This document shows, in pieces, positions 33,283-45,845 of a DNA stretch of 64,000 bases. The notes beneath the pieces are model-generated. The model saw only the letters and a program-made list of their open reading frames with translations, did no database searches and had not been told where the DNA came from. Origin of the DNA: Warburgia ugandensis (taxonomy: Eukaryota > Streptophyta > Magnoliopsida > Canellales > Canellaceae); contig CP141138.1 of assembly GCA_035236585.1 (NCBI GenBank), positions 30,949,437-31,013,436 on the forward strand, in the 5' to 3' direction. The first letter of the stretch is position 1. Every line of letters begins with the position of its first letter. The translations under genes and the position numbers were made by a program.

Positions 33283-34122
33283 TATAATGGCCAAGGCTCC
33301 AACATTAACAATATTATTTGCTTTGGCCGAATCCTCACAGTTTTGCTTTCCCCAGTAGGGAAAAGCATTGTTCCTTTGCATTAGAGTGCATAACAGATAT
33401 AATATTGTCCTCTTTGGTATTCCATGTCCCTCGAGGCTTTGTTTCTTTAAGTCCCTCACCCCTCTTGGGCGTCACCCCTCGAAACGTGTTGTCATCGAGG
33501 GATACCACTTGAGCCCTTATAACCAGCCCAGACTTCTTCTCCCTAGGCAATATAGGACTAAACTCTTAGGATCACCTGAAGCCTTCCATCCTATAGCTCA
33601 ACATCCTCCCTTCAGGATCACCCACCAAGACCACCCTCTAAGCTCTCTCTTTCCCCCTTAGGAAACACGCGTCCCTGCATGTGACCACTCTTTGGGTCTA
33701 CTGAGTGACCATGTGCAATCTAAACCCAAAATCACAAGGGGGTTTAGCTCTAATACCAGTTGTAATGAGTGGAGCTCCAACAATAACAATATTGCCTGCT
33801 TTGGTTGAAGCCTCATAGTTTTGCTTTCTCCCATAGAGAAAAATGCATTGTTCTCTAATATGAGAGTACACAACATATACAATATTATCCTCTTTGGGAA
33901 CCCATATCCCTCAAGGCTTTGTTTCCTTAGGTCCCTCACACCTCTTGGACTTCACCCCTTAGAATACGTTGTTACAAAGTGATATCACCCAAATCCTTAT
34001 AACTAGCCCAAACTTCTTCTCCTTAGGTAATGTGGGACTAAACTCTCAGGACCAACCGTAATATGCCATCATGTAGCTCGACATCCTCCCTTTAGAACCT
34101 CCCACCAAGACTTCCCTTTAAG
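33283..34122 (-). mobile_element. TRIM-like miniature LTR retrotransposon
   Basis: Two ~360 bp direct repeats (33283-33642 and 33761-34122) share 'gttttgctttc', 'aggctttgtttc', 'aacttcttctcc' and 'ggactaaactct'. They bracket only 118 bp. That interior has a polypurine-like tract on the minus strand next to the left repeat ('cctaagggggaaag') and a primer-binding site 'tggtattagagc' (33758-33747) two bases from the right repeat. This is the layout of a terminal-repeat retrotransposon in miniature, in minus orientation. The terminal TG of the left repeat is mutated. No coding sequence. It belongs with the TRIM piece inside the LARD at 42204-42553. Confidence 0.72.
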
Positions 34123-34156
34123 CTCCCTTGGCTAGATTCGTGGGATTTAATTCTCT

Positions 34157-34560
34157 AGGGCATAAAGATGTCATTCTATTTGATGAGAAATACCAAATTA
34201 TCCTCATGCTAGAACTATAAGCACTTATATTACTAAGTTAGTTCTATTGATAAAACCTCTTAGGCCAAATCATCTAAGCTCAGTCACTTGTGACTTAGAC
34301 AACTATGCACAGTCTCATAAGACTTGGTCCTTATCTCTCTCTCTGACATAATCTTTTCAACCCTTCATCACCTAAGACTTAGTTATGTACATCTTAATTT
34401 CTTAAGCTTAGTCCTCAATGGTTTAGTCTTTTCCCCAAATTACCTATGACTTAATATTTTATGCATGGTTGTTTCTACCTTAGTCTTCTTAGGCCTTGGT
34501 TGATCTAATCCTATAAACTTGACCAATGGAGGTACATACCTTAGCTACCACCTAAACCTT
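34157..34560 (+). repeat. CTTAGTC-rich repeat, copy 1
   Basis: Begins 'agggcataaagatgt' and shares 'attatcctcatgct', 'gataaaacctctta', 'gccaaatcat' and 'gtctcataag' with 51905-52330. Inside it the short motif 'cttagtc' and variants recur every 20-40 bp. Confidence 0.65.
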
Positions 34561-35839
34561 GGTAATTACATTTCTATGATCAGCCACCTGAAACTTAAAT
34601 TAGCAATCGATCTAAGATCCATAACATGAAATATGTGAGATCTGATAATTCATTTCGCAGATCATGATGAACAATATTAATATAATATATAATCTACCAC
34701 TTTAAGGTAGTTCTAAGCCACCCAATTGACTGATCTATGATTGGAAAGTAGATATGTGTAACAAAAATTCCAATTTCACATCAGAAGTGATCAATAGCAA
34801 GAATCATAGATCAATTATGTGTTATTTAAGCAAGATCAAATCCAACCATTCAAGATCCGATTGACTGTTATCGAAGATTCACAAGTTGTAATCTAATCTA
34901 TGATAACTGCCATATATTGAAATTTAAAATGTTGATACCATTAATAAGATATCAACAGGGTAGATCTAAGATTATAGCACCTAATGGATATCTGATCAAT
35001 GATCTATGGTTTGGAAAGTAGATCTATAGCCTAAATGGCTGAGATCATGCCATTTTGATGATTAATTGGTGGTGAATTGTTAACATCTAAAGGTTCAATA
35101 ATCTAGCATGATTTAAACCATTAGATCATAATTAAATCTAAATATCTAAGCATATGTAAGTTTATTAAAAACATAATTTTTATGCATTATATAGATTGAA
35201 GTGCAGTGATCCATTGTGAAAAGAGGACGATTAAAGCTAATGCAATTGATGAACTCACCACATGAAGTAAGTTGTTCTGACATCTTTAATTTATCTTTAT
35301 ATTCGGATTATGACTAAATTATTAGTCTACTCAAATTAACATGTATATGATCAAAGACATGACATAGATAGATTTTGATAAATAGATAAATGACATGGCT
35401 AGAAATTAGAAATGCCCTACTCTTTATGGATGAAGTGAATGATGTATATCTTGATAATGGTGATAATAATATTAGATAATTACTTTAGTATGTGGATATG
35501 AAGAGATATGGAGTATTCAAGATTATTGGTTTAAAATCCTAACATTTGCACTTTATCTATGCATCATGTGGATTTGATCTCTTGTTTCCATTTGATATGT
35601 AATCATGATTTAATGCATGATTTGTATTTCATCGTGTTTTTATCTGCTTACATGTAATTGAATTTTGATTCAAGATTTATACTTATGGGTAGCTAATGAG
35701 GGTGGCCTAAGAGGGTGGTCGATGAGGGCAGATACATGTGGCACTGACAAGCTTTTAGGTGCTCACAATTTGGTCATGGGTTGGGATGAGATGAATTATG
35801 AGATTATTTTTACATGCATGATTTGATTTGAGATTTGAT
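34561..35839. other. Unassigned AT-rich sequence
   Basis: No gene or clear element. It may include the U3 side of the old gypsy LTR that continues at 35840, but the LTR start could not be placed. Confidence 0.4.
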
Positions 35840-36616
35840 TTTTGGTATGGATTTGCCTATAGTGAGCTGATATGGTCATTTGTATATTTGACATGGATTT
35901 GCCTATGGTAAGCTGATATGCTCTGATATAGATTTGGCATGGGTTTGCCTATTGGTGAGTTAATATGCTCTAACTTGATATGGCATAAATTTTCCTATTA
36001 TTAAATAAAAAAATAATCCTATTGTTTCATTATTTTTATCACTGGTTTATGCATACTGAAATATGGGTTATCTTTCATATGGATACCTTATGATTTTACA
36101 TGTACTAATGTTGTACATTTATAGATTAAACCATGGACGATAGTTTTGTTGTATTAACTACATTACATATGCCTATAACATGCTCTAAGTAGATTGTGAG
36201 CTATTAGATTTTGAGTTGATTTAACATAGATCTGTCTACATCATGAGTTGATATATGATGAGACGACGTGATATGCATTTGTTTATATTATGAGATGATA
36301 TGATATGAAATTGAGATGTATGTGAGATGAATATTATCTCATGGTTAATATTGTATGAATGTAAAATGTTCCTTAGAACAGATTTATAAATGGCCTAGAT
36401 ATGCATTTGTATTTTACTTTTTGTATATTGCTAAACTAGATGCTCAAACACCTACTAAGCATAGGCTTGTTGAGACATTGTAATATGTTTACAATGTCTC
36501 AAGTTTTGAAGAAATTGATTTGAAGGATAAACAACTAAAGGTAGATGGAACCTTGGACGGGGACAATAATAGCACAAAACTATGTTGCCAATGTGAGTAT
36601 ATGACATGACTGTTAT
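35840..36616 (+). mobile_element. Old gypsy left LTR, part 1 (split by the LARD)
   Basis: The sequence continues across the LARD at 45626-45845, which ends 'cattaca' just before a primer-binding site. It includes 3-4 diverged units of 'atggatttgcctatagtgag' (35849-36000) and the conserved 'cctactaagcataggcttg' plus stem-loop (36470-36502). The LARD target duplication GTTAT is 36612-36616. Confidence 0.6.
36470..36502 (+). other. LTR stem-loop, old gypsy element
   Basis: A perfect 14 bp stem (TTGAGACATTGTAA with TTACAATGTCTCAA) and a 5 nt loop, preceded by 'cctactaagcataggc'. It lies about 334 bp before the end of the LTR once the LARD is removed. Confidence 0.8.
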
Positions 36617-36987
36617 TGTGACGACCCGGGATTTTCAACCCTATATATGTAAAAAAATTCGAAAGGTGGGGCCCCATTTTTTTTAAAAAAAAAACCCAAA
36701 ACAGTGAAAAATAATTTAAATCGAATTTCATTTTTAGAAAAATCCCGAGGTCAGCCATTGACACAAAACAAGATTTTATTTTTATTTTTATTTTCCAAGT
36801 AAACATGTTTAAAATAGATTTGCTATTCCAGGATCATCCAGTCATCAGCCACATTCCCATAACAGTATAATCAAGTCCAATAACATATGTACATACACAG
36901 TCCATGTGAAATTTGAACATACCTCTAAATGAGACTTCTCGATCACTATTCTTCTAACTCCTCATGTGTCCTGTCTTTCTTTAATAT

Positions 36988-37018
36988 CTGAGGCATTGCA
37001 ACAAACGCAATGCCTCAG
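36988..37018 (-). other. LTR stem-loop, LARD (copy in left LTR)
   Basis: A perfect 12 bp stem CTGAGGCATTGC / GCAATGCCTCAG with a 7 nt loop, 371 bp from the LTR 3' end and just after 'ctaccaagcc' on the minus strand. An identical copy lies at 42921-42951 in the right LTR. Confidence 0.85.
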
Positions 37019-38700
37019 CAAGCAAGGCTTGGTAGGTACATAGACATTTAATGTATATCAATGGAACAAAATCGAATAATTGTATTGATACAGTGAGTAA
37101 ATTAATTTTTACAAGAATATAATTATTTTAAGCAATGCTAATAAAATCTCAAAACATCATATACGATAAAACATGCATCTCATGGATTTAAAACATGATA
37201 TAATCTCATGTAAATGAGCATACAATAACAACAAGGCACCCTAAGGTATATGGGTCCCACGAGTGTCCCATACACTCGTATCACAGATCATGAGTACTCA
37301 TATCAAACCTCTGAGTGTCGTCACACCCAGGCATACCATCACATCTTCATGCTCATCATGCATGCACACCAGATAAGAGTATGGATCGTCATGCCGCGGT
37401 GGCAACCCTCGATGGGTCTCAACCACCGCCGCACGCCGTCGACACCATAACGGGAGACTTAGCGCCTGTCCCCATGGCCACGCGCGGGCCGGTAGTGTGG
37501 ACTATCCATGTTACCAAACCCCTACCGAATGCCATCTACGGGCAGGTGTCTATCATATCAAAATCTCATCACATCACAAATCTCGGAGGGTGGGTGGCCG
37601 GCCCTCTCCCTCCTAGCATGACATCCACCGGTGAGAGCACCCGTCATAAAACTCAAAATACGAAAATCACGTATGTCGAAACCAAGAGCACTCGTGGCTC
37701 GCAATCCCTAAGGCACGCTCCTCATCCCTGAGTTAGCCTCTAAAAAGACCAGCCACTAAGCCTCTACTTTTCTTTCCCATAAAACCTCATCAATTTCAAT
37801 GATGCAATAAGGAAAGATAATTTTTCTAAGTGTGTATAAGTATATAATCTCAATCTCATAAAACCATCGATCATAGTCAATTCAATACATGATTGAAATC
37901 AAACAGCAATCATAGCATAAAACTCTAAATCTCACTAAATCATCGATTAATAATAAGTGCAATTTAAATCACCATCAATCATAATGCCATGATAATACAA
38001 GGTTTTAAAATCAAAATGAAACATTAAATGTCGTCACCTACCTCAATTGTCGTTACTTAGCTCGTGTCCCTTCTTCAGTCGAGTCCGAGAATACCTTGGT
38101 AAAGTCCTGAATGATGTTCAAACATAAGAGCTAGACGTTATTTCTAGGTTCACAGGGTAAGGTTAGATCTATATGATTTGTTGGTTTCTAGGGGTTACTC
38201 TCTGATATTTTTAGGTTGATCTTTATCTAAGAATGTCCTGCATTTTATTGTATAATTGGGTCCGTGTCAAAATTACGGACGCAACGGTCCTTTTGGCTTG
38301 TCAAGCGGAGTTATATAGGCTCCGAAATTGGATTTTTCAAGGTCGCGCCTTAATGGACGACCCAATTGTAGTGCCTAGGGTCCTGCACGCCGCGGTTCTA
38401 GAATGCGCGCTCTACGGTTTCTAGTATACGCGTGCGCCTTAGTTGCACTGCAACCAGGCTCATGTGCATACGTCCGAATAGTGTGCCAGGGTGTGCGCTA
38501 TTGCGCGGGATGTGTCTTAGGCGTGGCTATGTGTGCCTCAGCTCCTAGGACGTCCCATGCGTCCCTGTCGAGCTAAGACAACTATCTGCACGTGACGCGT
38601 GCGTGAGGACAGCCCCCAGGGAGCTTGGCATGGGTGTGCGTCAAACCAGGCGCCACAGGCTGCGCCGTGCACCTTAGGACGTTCATGCGCCCCTAGGAGG

Positions 38701-38702
<2 letters not shown>

Positions 38703-38753
<51 letters not shown>
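38703..38753. repeat. (CT)n in left LARD LTR
   Basis: 51 bp, against 45 bp at the same place in the right LTR (44637-44681). The length changed after insertion. Confidence 0.95.
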
Positions 38754-38756
<3 letters not shown>

Positions 38757-39697
38757 CGACGGGTTTTCACCCGTCTGGTTTTGTTCACGGAAAGCCGGTG
38801 ATTCCGGCCGGAAGAGCACCCAGATCCGGCGTGGATCTGGGCTGGGAAGGAAAGGGGAACGAGGCCAGTTTGGGTAGCCTGGAACGGCGCCCTAGTCGGC
38901 GAGTTTTGGAAGGGAACCCGTCTCCTCCGGGTTTCCACGGCATTTCCCCCCAGCCGGAAAACACCTAGATCCGGCGTGGATCTGGGCAGGGAAGAATGGC
39001 AACTAAATAGGAAGGGTTGGGGGGCTTACCTGTAGCCTGGGGACGCCCTTTTTCCGGGTGGTGCGGCTCCTCCTTTCTGCCTGTCCAAACCCTTGTTGCC
39101 GGGTAAACTCGATGAAGGTGGAAACTCCTATTGCCAGACTGGAACGGAGAAGGGCATGGGGAGATGGCCGGCCCGACTAGGGCTTGGCCGTTGCCGGAGA
39201 TTGCAGAGAGACGGGTTTCCGGTTTTTGCCGGAAACCCCAGTCTCAAACGACTGGAAAAGACGCCGGAAAACGGGGTTTTTGGAGAGGGGAGATGGGGTT
39301 TTTATAGCCCTGCTATGGCGGTGCTTGCCAATGGCGGTGCCGCCATTGTCGGTGGCAGAAATCTCTGGAAACTAGGGTTTCCGGAGAAATCGAGAGGAAG
39401 AAGAAGACGGGGTGCCGTTATCAAAACGGCCCCCTGCGTTTTCTGCGTTTTTCGTTTTTAATTTAAATTACAGAAATACCCCTATCTTTAAACGGCCGTA
39501 ACTTCTTCATACGGACTCCGTTTTGGGTGATTTTGGTCTCGTTGGATTCATTTTTCCGAGACGCATCTAATGGTACCATTTTCAGGACCAAGTTTCTGGG
39601 TTTAGTTAAGGCGACTAGTGAAATGACCAAAATGCCCTTATCTTCAAAATTGAACTTTTCATGGGCTTTTAATATTACAAAATTTGGGGTCATTACA

Positions 39698-39780
39698 TTA
39701 TTACCCCCTTAAAAGAATTTCTTCCTCGAAATTCCATAACTTATTATCTTCCAGGTATTTGTCTCTTAGATGGTTTCTTG
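39698..39780 (-). other. LARD polypurine tract and pol-end remnant
   Basis: On the minus strand 'cttttaagggggtaataa' directly precedes the LTR start. Before it stands 'gaatttcgaggaagaaa', the standard terminus of plant Ty3/gypsy pol. Confidence 0.65.
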
Positions 39781-42189
39781 GTGAATGCCTTCCCCCTTAG
39801 GAATCAAATCTAGGGTCATCCTCAATTTATCATTTTTATTGTTCCTCGTATAAGGCCTCACCTATAAGGGCCGTTTTTGCTGCGTACTCTGATGCTTACT
39901 CTCATACGTGCCAGTTTAACAATACCGGTCTCTAGCTGTAATGCATTTATCTCAAAATCCTCAGATGCTTATACTTTTCTCATTGTGTATAGGATAATCT
40001 CCTTGTAGGATCATGCTTCTTTATTCATGTATAAATTACTCCTTTCAAGATCATATTATCTTACTTCTCCTATTTCATTTTGAATAGCATAGGATAATCT
40101 CTTTTTCCTCTTCTTCCATCTAATGATCTCTTCATCATCCACATCTCCTTCTAAAACATCATATTGATCCTTGATCACACACAGGGATTCTTTGAAAAAC
40201 AAAATGGACTAGTCATTTGTCTGTCTTGTTTCCTTTTTCAATAGAACTTTATTTAAGCAGATAGCGGCAAGGTAGGATATCATCAACTTTCCCTTTTATG
40301 GATTACATCCACTGGTGTTTCTCAGAAGCTAATGGACCCAATAAGATTCTACTTGCAACAATTGATATAGACATCAAACTACTTTCATCTCTAGCTGGTC
40401 ACCCTTCTTCTTCGAAAATTTCTTGCAGCATAATGTCCGTAATTTTGATACTCTACTCAAAGTCTTAAATCCCATATGCTTTATCTCTATTACACTAAAA
40501 TCATCACCAACTCAACTATTATTATTCCTTCGAATTTGATTGGTTTATCTTCCCAGATGATTCAAGATGAAAGATTTGTGTGGATCTATTCTTTCCTCAA
40601 TAAAGTCATGACCTTTTTCTATTCACCCATTACTTATAGTTGTATCTCTATCTCGTTCTCTTTTTTTTTTCTTCTTAATTGGTCAAAATCAATGTCTCCA
40701 TTTGAGTGATTGCATATACTCGATCTTATTGTCAGACAGGAGAAACTTAATACTTCCAGGAAATGTTGAAGTTTTCTAATATCATCGAAATCCTTAATTG
40801 CCTATAGCCTCAAGAAAATTCATACAATGTCTTAATATTGTCATTGATCTTTTGGTCATGCTATACTTCTACTCAAGTTATCATTATTAGATAGCACTTT
40901 ACTCTTCATAATACTCCAATTAAGTTATCCAAAATTGCTCTAAGTCCTTCAGGATCCATACCATTGTGATCTAGTACGAGTCACAGTTATCTCCTAGTAT
41001 CATCTTGTATTCTTATCCCTATTAGACTATCATCAAAATCTTCTAATGACTCTCTTGTGTTCAAATTCTTTGTCACTCTTCTCAAAGTCTGCCTTTTACC
41101 TCCCCTATGATACTCATATTATATCCCTTTTGATAATATACTCATATTACAGGTCAGATAGTCATCTATGTTCTTCAATTTTCTCACCTTTGATGAGATC
41201 AATCTATTATAGGTCAGAACTATCTACTAATAAGTTTACTAACATCTTCATTCATCATTCTCATCATAATATGATCCATATCTGAGTTTCCCTGTTTGCA
41301 CCTTAATCTTTAAGTCGTCTTAGACTAGATTTTTGGATAAGGGTTGCACTATCCTCTGCCTAATTATTTGTTAAACCAAGCTGTGTTTCACCTATTTATT
41401 GATGGTGTGCCTCTTTGTGATTTGATATTATTCGTGTTCTAGTCATCTCTACTACTTCTATTTATACTATAATTTATTCCTCAACTAAATCCACTTCACG
41501 TTTAGATGAATATAATACTTCCTTAAAATTCTCAAGTTCTCATTTGTTGAACCATCACTGATCTTGCTCAATTGCAGTTATACTAGCCTTTATACTTTTC
41601 AAAATTTATAAGCATAGTCCAAGTTATAACTTGAATTCTTAAAAGTAATTTATATACACATATCTTCTATCATATAGTAAAGTTTTCACCTAGAACTGAT
41701 TCACAATCTTTATTACGAATCTTTACTCACCATTAACAATTGTACCCTCTAAAGCGTCATACCTACTGTTCTCACATTAGATATTATATTCACAGTATGG
41801 TTTCTCCATTAGCAATCATCTATTAACATGAATATTCGTAGCTAGAGACACTAACTCACGCATGCCATGTAGCAATTTCTTACCCTTAGGAGCTTCATTA
41901 TTCTCATAAGAATTTACTTTTCCTTTAGTTGATCGTTTTTCTTTTTCCATGACTATTCATGTCTCCCACTTGAATCATTGTCTATTAATGATATGATTCA
42001 ACTATATATATGATTTTCACTCTATCCTTCCACTTACTAGTTCAACTCCTAGCATCATTAAATGGTGTTTATTCTAGTTTTGTAATTTACTAAATGATTT
42101 ACTCATTTAGCTCCTACCAGTTCTCATTCTCACTTTGGACTGTTATTTTTCATATGGACTTTTGGGATTGGCTGTGAGTGGATGAACCT
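39781..42189 (-). other. LARD interior, non-coding
   Basis: T-rich on the plus strand. No gag, protease, reverse transcriptase or integrase motif was seen on either strand; short open frames have no recognisable domain. Confidence 0.7.
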
Positions 42190-42553
42190 GCTCTGATACC
42201 AACTGTGACAGCCCGAGGGCCCACACCCTGCAACGATATTGTCCATGCCGGAGTGCCCATACACCCCGCACGATTTTGTTCTTCCCCTGTTGCCCAGGGA
42301 AAAGGCCTCATTGCAAGGGAAGTTCTCATCACTCTTATCAAGAGCCCAGTAACTTTCCCCCTAGCGATGTGGGACTAACTCTCAGTCTTTCACCTTGCCT
42401 AGAAGCCAGCCAGCCCTCTTAGCCCGCCCTCATCGGCCAAGGCTTCACAACCTCTCCCCCTTAGGGGACACGCGTCCCCGCGTGTCTTACCGCACACGAG
42501 CGCCCACGTGCGGCTAGCCACCCACACCGGGTCGGGGTTTGGCTCTGATACCA
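42190..42553 (-). mobile_element. TRIM segment captured in the LARD between two primer-binding sites
   Basis: In minus order: primer-binding site 1 (42553-42541), a ~90 bp GC-rich interior with a 'gacacgcg...cgcgtgtc' hairpin (42466-42485 region), polypurine 'cctaagggggagagg', an LTR-like 246 bp unit 42449-42204 ('TGTGAAGCC' to 'GGGCTGTCACA'), two bases, then primer-binding site 2 (42201-42190, TGGTATCAGAGC). The LTR-like unit shares 'atattg', 'ttttgttctt' and 'gatgtgggactaa.ctctca' with the TRIM-like element at 33283-34122. This is a TRIM lacking its own 5' LTR, which the LARD LTR replaces. Confidence 0.72.
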
Positions 42554-42555
42554 AC

Positions 42556-44634
42556 TGTGACGACCCGGGATTTTCAACCCTATATATGTAAAAAAATTCG
42601 AAAGGTGGGGCCCCATTTTTTTAAAAAAAAAAACCCAAAACAGTGAAAAATAATTTAAATCGAATTTCATTTTTAGAAAAATCCCGAGGTCAGCCATTGA
42701 CACAAAACAAGATTTTATTTTTATTTTCCAAGTAAACATGTTTAAAATAGATTTGCTATTCCAGGATCATCCAGTCATCAGCCACATTCCCATAACAGTA
42801 TAATCAAGTCCAATAACATATGTACATACACAGTCCATGTGAAATTTGAACATACCTCTAAATGAGACTTCTCGATCACTATTCTTCTAACTCCTCATGT
42901 GTCCTGTCTTTCTTTAATATCTGAGGCATTGCAACAAACGCAATGCCTCAGCAAGCAAGGCTTGGTAGGTACATAGACATTTAATGTATATCAATGGAAC
43001 AAAATCGAATAATTGTATTGATACAGTGAGTAAATTAATTTTTACAAGAATATAATTATTTTAAGCAATGCTAATAAAATCTCAAAACATCATATACGAT
43101 AAAACATGCATCTCATGGATTTAAAACATGATATAATCTCATGTAAATGAGCATACAATAACAACAAGGCACCCTAAGGTATATGGGTCCCACGAGTGTC
43201 CCATACACTCGTATCACAGATCATGAGTACTCATATCAAACCTCTGAGTGTCGTCACACCCAGGCATACCATCACATCTTCATGCTCATCATGCATGCAC
43301 ACCAGATAAGAGTATGGATCGTCATGCCGCAGTGGCAACCCTCCATGGGTCTCAACCACCGCCGCTCCCCGTCGACACCATAACGGGAGACTTAGCGTCT
43401 GTCCCCATGGAAAGGCCCAGACCGGTAGTGTGGACTATCCATGTTACCAAACCCCTACCGAATGTCATCTACGGGCAGGTGTCTATCATATCAAAATCTC
43501 ATCACATCACAAATCTCGGAGGATGGGTGGCCGGCCCTCTCCCTCCTAGCATGACATCCACCGGGTGAGAGCACCCGTCATAAAACTCAAAATACGAAAA
43601 TCCTGTATGTCGAAACCAAGAGCACTCGTGGCTCGCAATCCCTAAGGCACGCTCCTCATCCTGGAGTTAGCCTCTAAAAAGACCAGCCACTAAGCCTCTA
43701 CTTTTCTTTCCCATAAAACCTCATCAATTTCAATGATGCAATAAGGAAAGATAATTTTTCTAAGTGTGTATAAGTATATAATCTCAATCTCATAAAACCA
43801 TCGATCATAGTCAATTCAATACATGATTGAAATCAAACAGCAATCATAGCATAAAACTCTAAATCTCACTAAATCATCGATTAATAATAAGTGCAATTTA
43901 AATCACCATCAATCATAATGCCATGATAATACAAGGTTTTAAAATCAAAATGAAACATTAAATGTCGTCACCTACCTCAATTGTCGTTACTTAGCTCGTG
44001 TCCCTTCTTCAGTCGAGTCCGAGAATACCTTGGTAAAGTCCTGAATGATGTTCAAACATAAGAGCTAGACGTTATTTCTAGGTTCACAGGGTAAGGTTAG
44101 ATCTATATGATTTGTTGGTTTCTAGGGGTTACTCTCTGATATTTTTAGGTTGATCTTTATCTAAGAATGTCCTGCATTTTATTGTATAATTGGGTCCGTG
44201 TCAAAATTACGGACGCAACGGTCCTTTTGGCTTGTCAAGCGGAGTTATATAGGCTCCGAAATTGGATTTTTCAAGGTCGCGCCTTAATGGACGACCCAAT
44301 TGTAGTGCCTAGGGTCCTGCACGCCGCGGTTCTAGAATGCGCGCTCTACGGTTTCTAGTATACGTGTGCGCCTTAGTTGCACTGCAACCAGGCTCATGTG
44401 CATACGTCCGAATAGTGTGCCAGGGTGTGCGCTATTGCGCGGGATGTGTCTTAGGCGTGGCTATGTGTGCCTCAGCTCCTAGGACGTCCCATGCGTCCCT
44501 GTCGAGCTAAGACAACTATCTGCACGTGACGCGTGCGTGAGGACAGCCCCCAGGGAGCTTGGCATGGGTGTGCGTCAAGCCAGGCGCCCTGGACTGCGCC
44601 GTGCACCTTAGGACGTTCATGCGCCCCTAGGAGG

Positions 44635-44684
<50 letters not shown>

Positions 44685-45620
44685 CGACGGGTTTTCACCC
44701 GTCTGGTTTTGTTCACGGAAAGCCGGTGATTCCGGCCGGAAGAGCACCCAGATCCGGCGTGGATCTGGGCTGGGAAGGAAAGGGGAACGAGGCCAGTTTG
44801 GGTAGCCTGGAACGGCGCCCTAGTCGGCGAGTTTTGGAAGGGAACCCGTCTCCTCCGGGTTTCCACGGCATTTCCCCCCAGCCGGAAAACACCTAGATCC
44901 GGCGTGGATCTGGGCAGGGAAGAATGGCAACTAAATAGGAAGGGTTGGGGGCTTACCTGTAGCCTGGGGACGCCCTTTTTCCGGGTGGTGCGGCTCCTCC
45001 TTTCTGCCTGTCCAAACCCTTGTTGCCGGGTAAACTCGATGAAGGTGGAAACTCCTATTGCCAGACTGGAACGGAGAAGGGCATGGGGAGATGGCCGGCC
45101 CGACTAGGGCTTGGCCGTTGCCGGAGATTGCAGAGAGACGGGTTTCCGGTTTTTGCCGGAAACCCCAGTCTCAAACAACTGGAAAAGACGCCGGAAAACG
45201 GGGTTTTGGAGAGGGAGATGGGGTTTTTATAGCCTGTATGGCGGTGCTTGCCAATGGCGGTGCCGCCATTGTCGGTGGCAGAAATCTCTGGAAACTAGGG
45301 TTTCCGGAGAAATCGAGAGGAAGAAGAAGACGGGGTGCCGTTATCAAAACGGCCCCCTGCGTTTTCTGCGTTTTTCGTTTTTAATTTAAATTACAGAAAT
45401 ACCCCTATCTTTAAACGGCCGTAACTTCTTCATACGGACTCCGTTTTGGGTGATTTTGGTCTCGTTGGATTCATTTTTCCGAGACGCATCTAATGGTACC
45501 ATTTTCAGGACCAAGTTTCTGGGTTTAGTTAAGGCAACTAGTGAAATGACCAAAATGCCCTTATCTTCAAAATTGAACTTTTCATGGGCTTTTAATATTA
45601 CAAAATTTGGGGTCATTACA
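42556..45620 (-). repeat. LARD 5' LTR
   Basis: Promoter-side LTR of the minus-strand element. TATA-like 'tataaaaa' at 45231-45224; stem-loop 42921-42951; (CT)n 44637-44681. Confidence 0.92.
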
Positions 45621-45625
45621 GTTAT

Positions 45626-45845
45626 CTTCCTGGACATGTATGTATATATGCATTTATATAGTGGTACTATGAGCTGTGACTGGATAAAATTATGGAAAAC
45701 ATTAGATATCTTCCTTATTGCATTTCAGAATCTCTAAAATGTATTTTTGTTGGTAGAGATGACATTGTTTTATAAAAAAAAATATCTTTCATTGTTTGCA
45801 TTTGAAAGATAATGAAAATGTGTTATAAAAACCTGAGTCATTACA
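45626..45845 (+). mobile_element. Old gypsy left LTR, part 2
   Basis: The continuation of 35840-36616 after removal of the LARD. It ends 'gagtcattaca', and a spacer then leads to the primer-binding-site variant TAGTATCAGAGC (45851-45862). Confidence 0.6.

Larger units (their letters stand above)
36617..39697 (-). repeat. LARD 3' LTR
   Basis: Minus-strand LTR, 'TGTAATGACCCC' to 'GGGTCGTCACA'. TATA-like 'tataaaaa' at 39306-39299, 391 bp from its start; a (CT)n tract at 38703-38753; stem-loop at 36988-37018. Open frames here recur in the other LTR only because the LTRs are copies. Confidence 0.92.
36617..45620 (-). mobile_element. LARD: 9.0 kb non-autonomous gypsy-type LTR element
   Basis: The two LTRs are near-identical: 36617-39697 (3081 bp) and 42556-45620 (3065 bp). 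They run TG...CA and are flanked by a perfect GTTAT target duplication (36612-36616, 45621-45625). The primer-binding site (complement of initiator tRNA-Met, TGGTATCAGAGCC, 42553-42541) lies inside the right LTR and the G-rich polypurine tract next to the left LTR, so the element reads on the minus strand. The 2.86 kb interior has no coding frame. Its 3' end ('gaatttcgaggaagaaattc' on the minus strand) is the usual end of plant gypsy pol. By eye the LTRs differ at only a few dozen positions, so the insertion is fairly recent. Mobilisation would need proteins from another element. Confidence 0.92.

Noticed and set aside
38233..38424. Open frame conserved perfectly at 44167-44358
   Set aside because: Conserved only because both lie in the paired LTRs of one recent LARD insertion; no domain.
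38538..38938. Arg-Glu and Ser-Leu repeat proteins, also at 44472-44866 and 49658-49915
   Set aside because: Translations of (CT)n and (GA)n tracts inside LTRs or repeats.
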